A DNA stretch of 64,000 nt, taken from contig OY760140.1 of the NCBI GenBank assembly GCA_963663215.1, positions 1,736,001 to 1,800,000 of the forward strand. Direction: 5' to 3'. Below, piece after piece: positions 37,500-46,364 of this stretch (positions are counted from its first letter, which is position 1; each line of letters starts with the position of its first letter). Position numbers and translations under genes: made by a program. The notes under the pieces are model-generated. The model ran no database searches and was not told the origin of the DNA. It was given only the letters and a program-made list of their open reading frames with translations. The stretch is from BJGV01 sp003230615. Lineage in GTDB: Bacteria > Pseudomonadota > Gammaproteobacteria > Burkholderiales > Nitrosomonadaceae.

Positions 37500-38416
37500 A
37501 TGTCTTGGACTGCTCTCATCATTGAGACTACCGCTACTCATGCCAAAGCATTAAGTGATGCATTAATTGAATTTGGTACTTTGTCAGCAGACATTCATGA
37601 CGCCGCTATCGGAACTCGGAACGAGCAGTTCTTATTTGAAGAGTTTGATAAATTCCCAGAAAAGATCTGGTTTAAGGTAGAAATAACCGCTTTGTTTGAT
37701 AACGCTGCAGACGTACCTTCAATCGTACAAACTATTGTTCAAGCCATACAGCTTCCCTCTCTTCCTCCCTTCCGCATAGAACAAGTGGAAGAACAGGATT
37801 GGGTGCGCCTTACACAGTCGCAATTTGATCCCATTCAAATATCATCAAGGTTGTGGATTGTGCCCAGTTGGCATCAAGCGCCTGATCCTGCAGCCATTAA
37901 TCTGAAGCTCGATCCTGGATTAGCTTTTGGTACTGGTAGCCACCCCACTACCCAGCTGTGCCTTGCTTGGCTTGATGAAAATTTACGAGGTAGCGAAGAT
38001 GTTCTCGATTATGGTTGCGGATCCGGCATACTAGCTATTGCTGCACTGAAGCTGGGTGCGGGCCGTGTGGTAGGAATAGATATAGATCCTCGTGCAGTTG
38101 AGTTAAGTCGCGACAATGCCGCACGTAATCAATGTGATCGAAAGAGAGTGGTGTTTTATACATCTGATTTATGACCAGGGCAGATCAGGGAATCGATGCG
38201 TGGGTAGATATAGTTGTCGCAAATATACTTGCTAATCCCTTGATCGTGCTTGCTCCAATCCTCGCGCACGTTATTAGAAATAATGGGCGCATTGTGCTTT
38301 CTGGCATACTTAAAGAACAAGTAAAAGAAGTAGAGCACGCTTATCGACAGTGGTTTAGCATTTACAATGCAAGGGAGCAGAAAGGCTGGGTGCTACTGAT
38401 AGGAACAAGAAAGTGA
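37500..38416 (+). pseudogene. prmA: Ribosomal protein L11 methyltransferase PrmA, frameshifted
   Basis: PrmA trimethylates L11. ATG 37500 opens a frame with FGTGSHPTTQLCLAWL and the SAM motif VLDYGCGSGILAIAALKLGA, but it stops at TGA 38172-38174 after VVFYTSDL. The rest continues one frame back (ATG 38171) with DIVVANILANPLIVLAP and ends at 38416. A single missing base at TTATGA would restore about 305 residues. ATGA gives a 4-nt stop/start overlap, so coupled re-initiation into two halves is possible, though no ribosome site precedes the second start. Sequencing error is the simplest alternative. Confidence 0.85.
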
Positions 38417-38441
38417 ATTTATTTTTGGGAAACAAATAATT

Positions 38442-39233
38442 ATGGCACTGGTAACTCGTTGTCCTAATTGTGCCACGGCCTTTCGGGTGACCCCAGAGCA
38501 TTTGCAGATGCAAGGCGGCAATGTGCGTTGCGGACATTGTTCCCAAGTTTTTGATAGCTTTACTATTCTAGCTTCGGTGCAAGATTCAGAAACCGTTGGT
38601 TATTCAAACGAGCCGGGTGTAGACACACCGCAAAAAGACACACCGGGGGCGCTCACCACAGAGTTGTCTGCTGAGGAAGAGCTGGCCCTGGAAGCATCAA
38701 ATGTAGCCAATGCAGAGGAGGGAAACTACACTTTTGATGCTGCGTTGCCACCTAAGTCCTCGCGTATATGGGGGCTTGTGAGCATATTTCTCTTGGTTGT
38801 ATTAACGGGACAGATTATCTATCTATATCGTATGGAGCTTTCAATTATTGCGCCTGGTGCCAAGCCATATCTGGAACAATACTGCTTAATTTTAAATTGT
38901 ACGATTCCGCTACCACAACAAGTGGAGCTATTGACCATTGAGTCATCAGAGTTGCAGAATAAGACAGCACAACACCCTGGCCTTATTACGATTACCGCAA
39001 TAGTTCGCAATCGAGCCACTTTCCCCCAAGCATTTCCCGCAATTGAGCTCACGCTCACCGATGTCCAAAATCGGGATCTTGCAAGTCGCATTTTCACCCC
39101 CGGCGAGTACCTTGAAGAAAATGTCGGCTCTTCTAAAGTTATTGCGCCCAGTAACGAAATTAGTGTAACGCTAAATATTGATAGTGACATTTTTTACGTA
39201 GCTGGATATCGTTTGTTTTTGCTTTACCCTTAG
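38442..39233 (+). CDS. Zinc-ribbon DUF3426 membrane protein
   Basis: 263 residues: an N-terminal zinc ribbon with two CxxC pairs (TRCPNCATAFRV and VRCGHCSQVF), an acidic linker, one membrane helix (about residues 109-127) and a C-terminal DUF3426 domain presumably in the periplasm. The family has no assigned role; it regularly follows prmA in betaproteobacteria. Confidence 0.88.
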   Translation: MALVTRCPNCATAFRVTPEHLQMQGGNVRCGHCSQVFDSFTILASVQDSETVGYSNEPGVDTPQKDTPGALTTELSAEEELALEASNVANAEEGNYTFDAALPPKSSRIWGLVSIFLLVVLTGQIIYLYRMELSIIAPGAKPYLEQYCLILNCTIPLPQQVELLTIESSELQNKTAQHPGLITITAIVRNRATFPQAFPAIELTLTDVQNRDLASRIFTPGEYLEENVGSSKVIAPSNEISVTLNIDSDIFYVAGYRLFLLYP

Positions 39234-39385
39234 TCCCCTAGTACAATGTTTTATAATCACCGTGACGTATTTATCTGAACCGAAAATCGGCGCTAAACAA
39301 AAAATACTAATTATTGGTCTGTACTTAAGAGACGGCTGGGCTTTAAAAATAGCTCGTCAAATCAAATATTGGCTTTCTTAATAGA

Positions 39386-40198
39386 ATGACAACCGAAACC
39401 TTGGTCGAAATCAAAGATCTAAATTTTTCCTACGACAAGCGCCCAATCCTTAAGGGTGTCAATATGACCATGCCGCGCGGAAAGGTTATTGCCATTATGG
39501 GTGAAAGTGGTTGCGGCAAGACTACATTGTTACGTTTGATCGGAGGCGCGGTAACCCCTTCCTCAGGCTACGTCAAAGTTGCCAATCAAGTGGTACATGA
39601 ACTCAGCAGAAATGAACTGTTTCTGCTGCGTAGAAAAATGAGCATGTTGTTCCAGTTTGGTGCGTTATTTACAGATTTGTCGGTATTTGACAATGTGGCA
39701 TTCCAGATGAGGGAACATACTGACCTGCCGGAATCTGTGATTCGCGATCTAGTGCTTATGAAACTGCACGCTGTCGGTCTGCGCGGCGCTCATAATTTGA
39801 TGCCAGCAGAATTATCGGGTGGAATGGCTCGACGAGTAGCACTGGCGCGCTCGATCGCTCTTGATCCCATGCTCGTCATGTACGATGAGCCATTTGCAGG
39901 GCTCGACCCTATTTCACTGAGTGTCATTGGAAATTTGATTCGACGTCTGACAGATGCATTGGGTATGACCTCAATTGTAGTGACGCATGATGTGGAGGCG
40001 TCATTGAAAATTGTAGACTATGTTTATTTTATTTCAGAGGGGGTAATAGCCGCACAAGGTACGCCAACAGAAGTGAGTGAATCTGTTTCGCCCTTCGTGC
40101 ATCAGTTTGTGCATGGCGATATGGATGGCCCGGTTCCCTTTCACTACCCTGCCGAGACATATGCAACCGATTTGAATTTGGAGAGCAGTTTTGCCTAG
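39386..40198 (+). CDS. mlaF: Mla phospholipid transport ATPase MlaF
   Basis: The 270-residue ATPase powers MlaE in lipid traffic that maintains outer-membrane asymmetry. Walker A GESGCGKTTL (residues 35-44), ABC signature ELSGGMARRVALAR, Walker B LVMYDEPFAGLDP and the switch His in VVTHDVEAS are complete. Its stop overlaps the mlaE start by 8 nt. Confidence 0.95.
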   Translation: MTTETLVEIKDLNFSYDKRPILKGVNMTMPRGKVIAIMGESGCGKTTLLRLIGGAVTPSSGYVKVANQVVHELSRNELFLLRRKMSMLFQFGALFTDLSVFDNVAFQMREHTDLPESVIRDLVLMKLHAVGLRGAHNLMPAELSGGMARRVALARSIALDPMLVMYDEPFAGLDPISLSVIGNLIRRLTDALGMTSIVVTHDVEASLKIVDYVYFISEGVIAAQGTPTEVSESVSPFVHQFVHGDMDGPVPFHYPAETYATDLNLESSFA

Positions 40199-40988
40199 AC
40201 GCATTGTCATTGGCATCCGGGGAGTCGGCCATCGAGTGATAGACAGTATTTGGCGACTTGGCTACGCAGCTCGTTTTTTTACGTTGACACTGCTGAAATC
40301 AGGCACCAGCATGCGACGTTTCAGTCTGATCATTCGAGAACTTTATTTTACCGGTGTGTTAACGATGATCATTATCCTGGTGTCGGGGCTGTTTGTTGGT
40401 ATGGTGCTTGGTTTACAAGGGTACGAAACATTGCAAAAATACGGCGCAGAAACGGCCGTGGGTACACTAGTGGCGTTATCCTTGGTGCGGGAGCTAGGGC
40501 CGGTTGTAGCCGCATTATTGTTTGCCAGTCGTGCCGGTTCTGCCATTACAGCAGAAATTGGTTTAATGAAAGCTACCGAGCAACTAGATGCGATGGGGAT
40601 GATGGCGGTGGATCCAATTGCGAGGGTGGTCGCGCCGCGATTTTGGGCTGGAGTGATCTCGATGCCTCTCCTGGCAGCAATATTTTCTGCGATGGGCATA
40701 TTCGGCGGTTATTTGGTTGCAGTAGTGCTTATCGGCGTGGATGAGGGTTCGTTTTGGTCACAAATGCAAAGTTCGGTTGATTTTAGGTTCGATATTGTTA
40801 ACGGCATTATTAAAACTTGCTTTTTTGGTGTGGCTGTAACGGCAATTGCAGTGTTCGAGGGTTATGATGCACAACCCACGGCGGAGGGGGTGTCCGCCGC
40901 AACTACTCGCACTGTGGTAACTTCAGCGCTTGTGATATTGGGGTTAGATTTTGTTTTAACCTCATTCATGTTTAGAGGAGCAGGCTGA
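40191..40988 (+). CDS. mlaE: Mla phospholipid transport permease MlaE
   Basis: A 265-residue inner-membrane permease (MlaE/YrbE family). TTG 40191 within the mlaF end is the likely start. Conserved stretches are GMVLGLQGYETLQKYG, LVRELGPVVAALLFASRAG and AEIGLMKATEQLDAMGMM. It overlaps mlaD by one base. Confidence 0.95.
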   Translation: MPRRIVIGIRGVGHRVIDSIWRLGYAARFFTLTLLKSGTSMRRFSLIIRELYFTGVLTMIIILVSGLFVGMVLGLQGYETLQKYGAETAVGTLVALSLVRELGPVVAALLFASRAGSAITAEIGLMKATEQLDAMGMMAVDPIARVVAPRFWAGVISMPLLAAIFSAMGIFGGYLVAVVLIGVDEGSFWSQMQSSVDFRFDIVNGIIKTCFFGVAVTAIAVFEGYDAQPTAEGVSAATTRTVVTSALVILGLDFVLTSFMFRGAG

Positions 40989-41473
40989 TGCATCGGACGA
41001 CAATGGACTTGTGGGTAGGGTTGTTTGTTATTGCGGGGATTGGTGCGCTACTAATTCTAGCGTTGAAGGTAGGAAACCTGGGCACCTACAGTGAGGCACA
41101 AAGTTATACCCTGATTGGATATTTTGAGAATGTTGGCGGCTTGAAAATCCGTGCACCGGTAAAAAGTGCCGGTGTAGTAGTAGGACGTGTGAAGGATATC
41201 CAATTTAGCACGAAGACTTTCGATGCTGCAGTAACTATGAAAATAGACAACCGTTATCAGTTTCCCAAGGACACTTTTGCGAGTATTCTTACTTCAGGGC
41301 TTTTGGGTGCGCAATACATTGGTCTGGCTGCGGGTGGCGATGAGGGCATGTTGAAGAGCGGTGACAAAATCATGAAAACTAATTCAGCTCTAGTATTAGA
41401 GGAAATGATTGGACGGTTCTTGTTCGACAAAGCGTCAGAAGACGGTGATGGTGGAGATGGTGGCACATTCTAA
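40988..41473 (+). CDS. mlaD: Mla substrate-binding MCE protein MlaD
   Basis: 161 residues with an N-terminal membrane helix (DLWVGLFVIAGIGALLILAL) and one MCE domain (VGGLKIRAPVKSAGVVVGRV, ILTSGLLGAQYIGL). The protein forms the periplasmic hexameric ring of the MlaFEDB complex. The short Asp/Gly-rich tail is typical. Confidence 0.94.
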   Translation: MHRTTMDLWVGLFVIAGIGALLILALKVGNLGTYSEAQSYTLIGYFENVGGLKIRAPVKSAGVVVGRVKDIQFSTKTFDAAVTMKIDNRYQFPKDTFASILTSGLLGAQYIGLAAGGDEGMLKSGDKIMKTNSALVLEEMIGRFLFDKASEDGDGGDGGTF

Positions 41474-41550
41474 ACGTAGCTACAGCGTTGTTCTGTGCCA
41501 GTGTTGGGTTTTTTGTGTAAAAGCATAATTAATTTTTGTGAGAGAGGCAA

Positions 41551-42225
41551 ATGAAAATATATTTTTGCATGGTTGTATTGCTATCTACATTTTTACTAGC
41601 GCCCACTACGTGGGCGACTGAAATTAGCCCCGATACTAGCCCCGATATTCTAGTGAACCATACTGCACAAGAGATTCTCGCAATTATCAAGCAGAATAAA
41701 GACATTCAGTCTGGAAAAAATAAAGCCAAAATGCTTGATCTGGTTGAAACCAAAATATTGCCCCATTTCAATTTTATGCGCATGACTCGGCTTGCCATGG
41801 GCAAGAATTGGTCTAAGGCTGCACCCCATCAGCAGCGGGAAATAGTGGATCAGTTTCGTACATTGCTGGTACGCACCTACTATAAGGCCCTGTCGGTTTA
41901 TAGCGACCATACTATAAAGGTAACCCCGCTTAAAGATATTGGGGGAAGTACAGACGTTACGGTAAAAACACAGGTGATACGAAGCCACGGCCAACCTGTG
42001 CCTATCGACTACAGTATGGGAAAAACTAGTAACGGTTGGAAAGTGTACGACGTAACAGTGGCAGGGGTAAGCTTGATCATTAATTACCGCGGTTCTTTCA
42101 ATTCCCAGATTCGCAGGGGTGGGGTTGAAGGACTGCTCAAAACACTTGCTGAGAAAAATTGTACGTTGGACGCGAAAGACAAAGAGAAAAGTGCAGCGCT
42201 AGTTAAACAATTCAAGACAGCGTGA
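41551..42225 (+). CDS. mlaC: Periplasmic phospholipid-binding protein MlaC
   Basis: 224 residues with a Sec signal (cleavage after TWA near residue 23) and a Tol-Ttg2 domain: KILPHFNFMRMTRLAMGKNW, RTYYKALSVYSDH and KVYDVTVAGVSLIINYRGSF. MlaC shuttles lipid between MlaD and the outer membrane. GAGAGAGGC precedes the ATG. Confidence 0.94.
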   Translation: MKIYFCMVVLLSTFLLAPTTWATEISPDTSPDILVNHTAQEILAIIKQNKDIQSGKNKAKMLDLVETKILPHFNFMRMTRLAMGKNWSKAAPHQQREIVDQFRTLLVRTYYKALSVYSDHTIKVTPLKDIGGSTDVTVKTQVIRSHGQPVPIDYSMGKTSNGWKVYDVTVAGVSLIINYRGSFNSQIRRGGVEGLLKTLAEKNCTLDAKDKEKSAALVKQFKTA

Positions 42226-42226
42226 G

Positions 42227-42508
42227 ATGATTTTACGTGATGGCGACAAATTATGTGTCCAGGGACCGATAACTATAGGTAATGTCGCGGCTGTGATCAA
42301 ACAAGGTGATGCCTTGTTTGATCACCCTGACTTAGTGATTGATCTGGCACAAGTAACTGAGGTGGATTCATCGACCGTCAGTATGTTATTGGAATGGCAG
42401 CGTAAAGCACAAGGACATAACCAGCAACTATATTTTTCCAATACGCCAAAAAATCTGAAGAATCTTGCCCGATTATATGGTGTTTCTGAATTGATTTCGC
42501 TTGCATAA
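42227..42508 (+). CDS. mlaB: STAS-domain protein MlaB
   Basis: A 93-residue STAS protein that binds MlaF in the ABC complex. The core LVIDLAQVTEVDSSTVSMLLEW includes the conserved Ser/Thr region. It begins 1 bp after mlaC and ends the Mla operon. Confidence 0.9.
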   Translation: MILRDGDKLCVQGPITIGNVAAVIKQGDALFDHPDLVIDLAQVTEVDSSTVSMLLEWQRKAQGHNQQLYFSNTPKNLKNLARLYGVSELISLA

Positions 42509-42676
42509 ACACATTATTTATGAGGGCGTGTATAGCGCCATAAATAGGGACCACTAAACGACACAGATAGAACTAGTTGCAGTCTTGTATCTATCCGTGC
42601 AATGAGATAAGTGAACGATCCGTGTGGCAGTTGTACGCGGAATTCGTGACGAATATTTTCCCCAATTTATTTTCCA

Positions 42677-43545
42677 ATGACCCCGGCAATTGAAGTCAAG
42701 CAAGTGTACAAGCGTTTCGGTACGACGCATGCCCTGGCGGGCGTCGACCTTGAAATCAACGTGGGTGATTTTTTTGCTTTGCTCGGCCCAAACGGTGCAG
42801 GTAAGACTACGTTGATCAACATACTCGCGGGGTTGACGCTAGCTAGTAGCGGTAGCTCTTGCATAATGGGGTACAATGTTGTGACTAACTATCGTGAAGC
42901 CCGTCGTATGCTCGGGGTGGTGCCGCAAGAGTTGGTGTTCGACCCATTCTTTACGGTACGAGAAACCCTATCCATTCAATCTGGTTATTATGGCCTAAAA
43001 ACAATGACTCCTGGATAGACCAGATAATCTATCACCTGGATCCTGCGGACAAGGTTAATGCCAACATGCGAACGTTATCGGGTGGCATGAAGCGGCGTGT
43101 GTTGGTAGCCCAGGCGCTGGTACACAAGCCACCAGTGATTGTGCTGGATGAACCCACCGCTGGGGTAGATGTGGAATTACGCCAGGCACTTTGGCGCTTC
43201 ATCAAGCAACTGAATCGCGATGGCCATACTATCGTGCTTACCACTCATTATCTGGATGAAGCAGAAGCACTATGTAGTCGAGTCGCTATGTTAAAACAAG
43301 GAAAAATCGTTGCCCTCGACAGCACTAGAAATCTCATCAAAAGCATCACCGGTTGTTCGGTACGGCTAAGATTATCACCGGATATACTGCCCTCGGTGTT
43401 ACAGCCGTTGATGGGGAGTTATGATGAAGGTTGCTACATTCTGGCAGTTAATGATTACTCCCAGATCGAGAGTGTGCTAGCAGCGTTGCGTGTAGCGCAG
43501 GTGCAGGTGCTGGAAATGCAGTTGTTACAGCCCGACCTGGAATAA
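42677..43545 (+). pseudogene. YadG-type ABC transporter ATPase, frameshifted
   Basis: The first frame has Walker A GPNGAGKTTLI and ends at TAG 43016-43018 after YYGLK. A -1 shift at the A5 run 42997-43001 continues NNDSWIDQII and then, from about 43066, MRTLSGGMKRRVLVAQALVH, IVLDEPTAGVD and LTTHYLDEAE. Six A's would restore one ~289-residue ATPase. The downstream permease is intact and would be powerless without it, so an indel error or slippage on the A run should be considered. Gene position after mlaB is conserved in betaproteobacteria. Confidence 0.85.
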
Positions 43546-43589
43546 GTTTTCGTGAAAATCATGGGTAGCGCTGAAAACTTGGAACCTGT

Positions 43590-44351
43590 ATGAGCGGTTT
43601 TTATACGCTGCTCTACAAGGAATTGTTGCGATTCTGGAAGGTTGGGCTCCAATCTGTATTCGCACCAATGCTGGCTACACTGCTCTATCTGTTGATTTTT
43701 TCCCATGTACTAGAAAAACATGCGCAGGCGTACCCCGACGTAACTTACACGGTTTTCCTGATCCCAGGCCTAGTGATGATGGCTATGCTGCAAAATGCTT
43801 TTGCCAATTCGGCATCCAGTCTGATTCAGTCAAAAGTATCCGGTAGTATTGTATTTATTTTGTTGTCGCCACTGTCTTACATGGAAATATTTCTGGCCTA
43901 TGTGTTGGCATCGATAGTACGCGGATTGCTTGTGGGGGTGGGGGTGGGTGTTTATCTTGCGACACTGATTTTTTTTGAAGTGCCGCTACGATCATTTTTG
44001 TGGGTCTTTCTGTTTGCCTTGATGGGCAATGGATTACTGGGAGCGCTGGGTATCATTGCCGCTATTTGGGCCGAGAAATTTGATCAGCTTGCTGCATTTC
44101 AGAATTTCGTTATCTTGCCACTGACATTCTTATCTGGTGTGTTTTATACAATCCATTCGTTGCCATCCTTCTGGAAGGGGCTGTCCCACTTTAATCCTTT
44201 TTTCTATGTAATTGATGGTTTCCGTTATGGTTTTTTTGGTGTTTCAGATACTTCACCCTACTTCAGTCTTGCGATTGTGGCGGCATGCTTTCTAACGGTA
44301 TCATGGATTACATTGCAAATGCTCAAGACGGGTTACAAGCTTCGTCATTAA
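43590..44351 (+). CDS. YadH-type ABC-2 permease
   Basis: 253 residues with six hydrophobic segments of the ABC-2 family: LLKELLRFWKVG-like start, FLIPGLVMMAMLQNAFANS, and PLTFLSGVFYTIHSLPSFW in the conserved membrane exporter motif. Its ATPase is the preceding frameshifted gene. Substrate unknown; a role beside the Mla system is inferred only from position. Confidence 0.88.
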   Translation: MSGFYTLLYKELLRFWKVGLQSVFAPMLATLLYLLIFSHVLEKHAQAYPDVTYTVFLIPGLVMMAMLQNAFANSASSLIQSKVSGSIVFILLSPLSYMEIFLAYVLASIVRGLLVGVGVGVYLATLIFFEVPLRSFLWVFLFALMGNGLLGALGIIAAIWAEKFDQLAAFQNFVILPLTFLSGVFYTIHSLPSFWKGLSHFNPFFYVIDGFRYGFFGVSDTSPYFSLAIVAACFLTVSWITLQMLKTGYKLRH

Positions 44352-44425
44352 GATTTTTGCTTTATGAAAATGAATATATAGCAAACGAAAAAATATTGAA
44401 TACTATTTGAAGAAAGGAGTCCAAA

Positions 44426-44674
44426 ATGGTTACACCAGAAAGCATAAAAATTCATATTGAAACTACCTTGCCTTGTGATCTAGTACGTGTGGAAGGTGAC
44501 GATGGCCACCATTTCAGTGCCATTATTGTTAGTGCTGAGTTTCGAGGCAAAAATATGGTGCAGCAGCATCAACTAGTTTATCATGCGCTAGGGGAAAAAA
44601 TGAAGCAAGAGATTCATGCGCTGTCCATGAAAACGCTGACACCGGAACAGTGGGCAGAAAGTAACCAAAGCTAG
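44426..44674 (+). CDS. ibaG: BolA-family protein (IbaG-like)
   Basis: 82 residues with the BolA fold: EGDDGHHFSAIIVSAEFRGK and VYHALGEKMKQEIHALSMKTL. The His and the short C-loop suit partnership with a CGFS glutaredoxin such as GrxD (18567-18875) for [2Fe-2S] handling. It begins behind AAAGGAG. The 218-bp gap that follows contains the hsp20 promoter. Confidence 0.9.
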   Translation: MVTPESIKIHIETTLPCDLVRVEGDDGHHFSAIIVSAEFRGKNMVQQHQLVYHALGEKMKQEIHALSMKTLTPEQWAESNQS

Positions 44675-44808
44675 TGCTAGCGCTTTTCACTCAACCAAGA
44701 CTAGGGATAGAAAGCATCAGATATAGTTATATTAATAATGCAGTAACGTGAATACATATAGTTCCTAATTTGTTTGAGATTTGTGAAGTTTATACAGAGT
44801 TTGTGTCA

Positions 44809-44836
44809 CTTGAAAAGAAAGAAAATGGCCCTATAT
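44809..44836 (+). promoter_or_regulatory. Sigma-32 heat-shock promoter of hsp20
   Basis: CTTGAAA at 44809-44815 and CCCTATAT at 44829-44836, 13 bp apart, match the RpoH consensus (CTTGAA, 13-17 bp, CCCCATNT) at all but one base. It lies about 70 bp before the hsp20 start, and rpoH itself is the convergent neighbour. Confidence 0.8.
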
Positions 44837-44904
44837 CAATTACAGAAAACTGGTACAAGTATTTCCAGTATTGTTAGTAGCATATAAATTATATGGAGGC
44901 TATT

Positions 44905-45345
44905 ATGACAACAATTACTCGTTATGAGCCATGGGGCTGGTTGAATCAATTTCAAAGAGAGTTAGAACGTACGCCTATATGGGATTCCAGTGAGGGATCT
45001 ATGGCCACAGCAGCGTGGGCGCCGGCCGTAGATATCAAGGAGGAATCAGATAAATATGTTCTGCATGCAGATCTTCCGGGAGTAAAGCCCGAGGAAACAG
45101 ATGTGAGTATGGAAGATGGAGTACTTACCATCAAGGGTGAAAAGAAAACTGAAGAAATAACCGAAAAAGAAGGTTACAAACGGGTCGAACGTACTTTTGG
45201 TTCTTTCCACCGGCGTTTTAGCTTGCCCGATATGGCAAATCCGGATGCGATATCAGCAAAATCTAAAGATGGCGTATTAGAGATCACTATTCCAAAGCGG
45301 GAAGCTGTCCAGCCAAAGAAAATTGCTGTTACATCTGTCGAATAA
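44905..45345 (+). CDS. Small heat shock protein (Hsp20/alpha-crystallin)
   Basis: ATG 44905 has GGAGG six bases upstream, better than ATG 44893. The 146-residue chaperone has an alpha-crystallin domain: VDIKEESDKYVLHADLPGVK, VSMEDGVLTIKGEKK, YKRVERTFGSFHRRFSLP and DGVLEITIPKRE. It holds unfolding proteins. The upstream sigma-32 promoter implies heat induction. Confidence 0.95.
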   Translation: MTTITRYEPWGWLNQFQRELERTPIWDSSEGSMATAAWAPAVDIKEESDKYVLHADLPGVKPEETDVSMEDGVLTIKGEKKTEEITEKEGYKRVERTFGSFHRRFSLPDMANPDAISAKSKDGVLEITIPKREAVQPKKIAVTSVE

Positions 45346-45371
45346 TAAATTAAAGAAATTAAAGCAGAATG

Positions 45372-45395
45372 AAATGGAGCCCTCGGGCTCCATTT
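45372..45395. terminator. Bidirectional terminator between hsp20 and rpoH
   Basis: AAATGGAGCCC and GGGCTCCATTT form a perfect 11-bp palindrome with a 2-nt centre, between convergent hsp20 and rpoH. Confidence 0.8.
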
Positions 45396-45407
45396 CCATA
45401 TGACCAG

Positions 45408-46262
45408 TTATACAGCCGGCTCCATCATTGTCCGCATTTTTTGCATCGCTTTGACTTCAATCTGGCGGACACGCTCAGCGGATACTCCCAATTCATTAGC
45501 GAGTTCATGAAGTGTTGTTACAGCACCCTTTTCCCGTAGCCAGCGGACCTCAATAATGTGGCGGCTGCGCGTATCTAAGTTAGCTAGAGCTTGCTCCAAT
45601 TCTTTGCCACGTAGTTGGCTATTTTGTTTGGCTTCCAACACCTGTGAAGGTTCAACGCTGTTGGTAAGATAAGCGATAGGACTGTAGCTGGATGTCTCAT
45701 CATCGTCCTGGGACAGGGGCTCAATTGAAATGTCGCGCCCACTAAATCGAGTCTCCATCTCCACCACTTCTTCGGCTTTGACACCCAATCGCTCTGCCAC
45801 GGCATTAATTTCTTTCGGGTTCATGGTGTCCAGGCTCTGCTTCATGCTTCGCAGGTTAAAGAATAATTTGCGCTGTGCTTTTGTAGCTGCAATTTTTACG
45901 AGCCGCCAGTTTCGTAGGATGAACTCATTGATTTCTGCCTTAATCCAGTGCACTGCGAACGACACTAGTCGTACACCACGTTCTGGGTCGTAGCGTTTGA
46001 CGGCTTTCATCAACCCAATATTACCCTCTTGGATCAAGTCAGCTTGTGGCAGGCCATAGCCTTTGTAGCCGCGAGCGATGGAAACAACCACGCGCAAATG
46101 CGACAATACTAATTGACGTGCGGCATTTATGTCGCCCTCGTCCCTCAGGCGCCGTGCCAGACTGGTCTCTTCCTCTTGGGAAAGAATAGGGAAACGATTG
46201 GCCGACTGGATATAGCTTTCAATACTACCGCTAGTTGAAGGCATCGCTAAAGCAAAAGTCAT
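45408..46262 (-). CDS. rpoH: RNA polymerase sigma-32 (heat shock sigma factor)
   Basis: ATG 46262 behind GAGGAAAAC gives 284 residues. Sigma region 2 shows LVLSHLRVVVSIARGYKGYG and QADLIQEGNIGLMKAVKRYDPE; the RpoH box QRKLFFNLR is present, and region 4 is ELGVSAERVRQIEVKAMQKM. It ends the ftsY-ftsE-ftsX-rpoH cluster. Confidence 0.96.
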   Translation of the reverse strand: MTFALAMPSTSGSIESYIQSANRFPILSQEEETSLARRLRDEGDINAARQLVLSHLRVVVSIARGYKGYGLPQADLIQEGNIGLMKAVKRYDPERGVRLVSFAVHWIKAEINEFILRNWRLVKIAATKAQRKLFFNLRSMKQSLDTMNPKEINAVAERLGVKAEEVVEMETRFSGRDISIEPLSQDDDETSSYSPIAYLTNSVEPSQVLEAKQNSQLRGKELEQALANLDTRSRHIIEVRWLREKGAVTTLHELANELGVSAERVRQIEVKAMQKMRTMMEPAV

Positions 46263-46364
46263 AGTGTTTTCCTCATATCTTAGTGTCATACGCTAATTTT
46301 AGCACTCAACCAGTGAGAGTGCCAATCCTCTCGAAAAGTTCCTCGGGACAGATAATCTTCTGAA

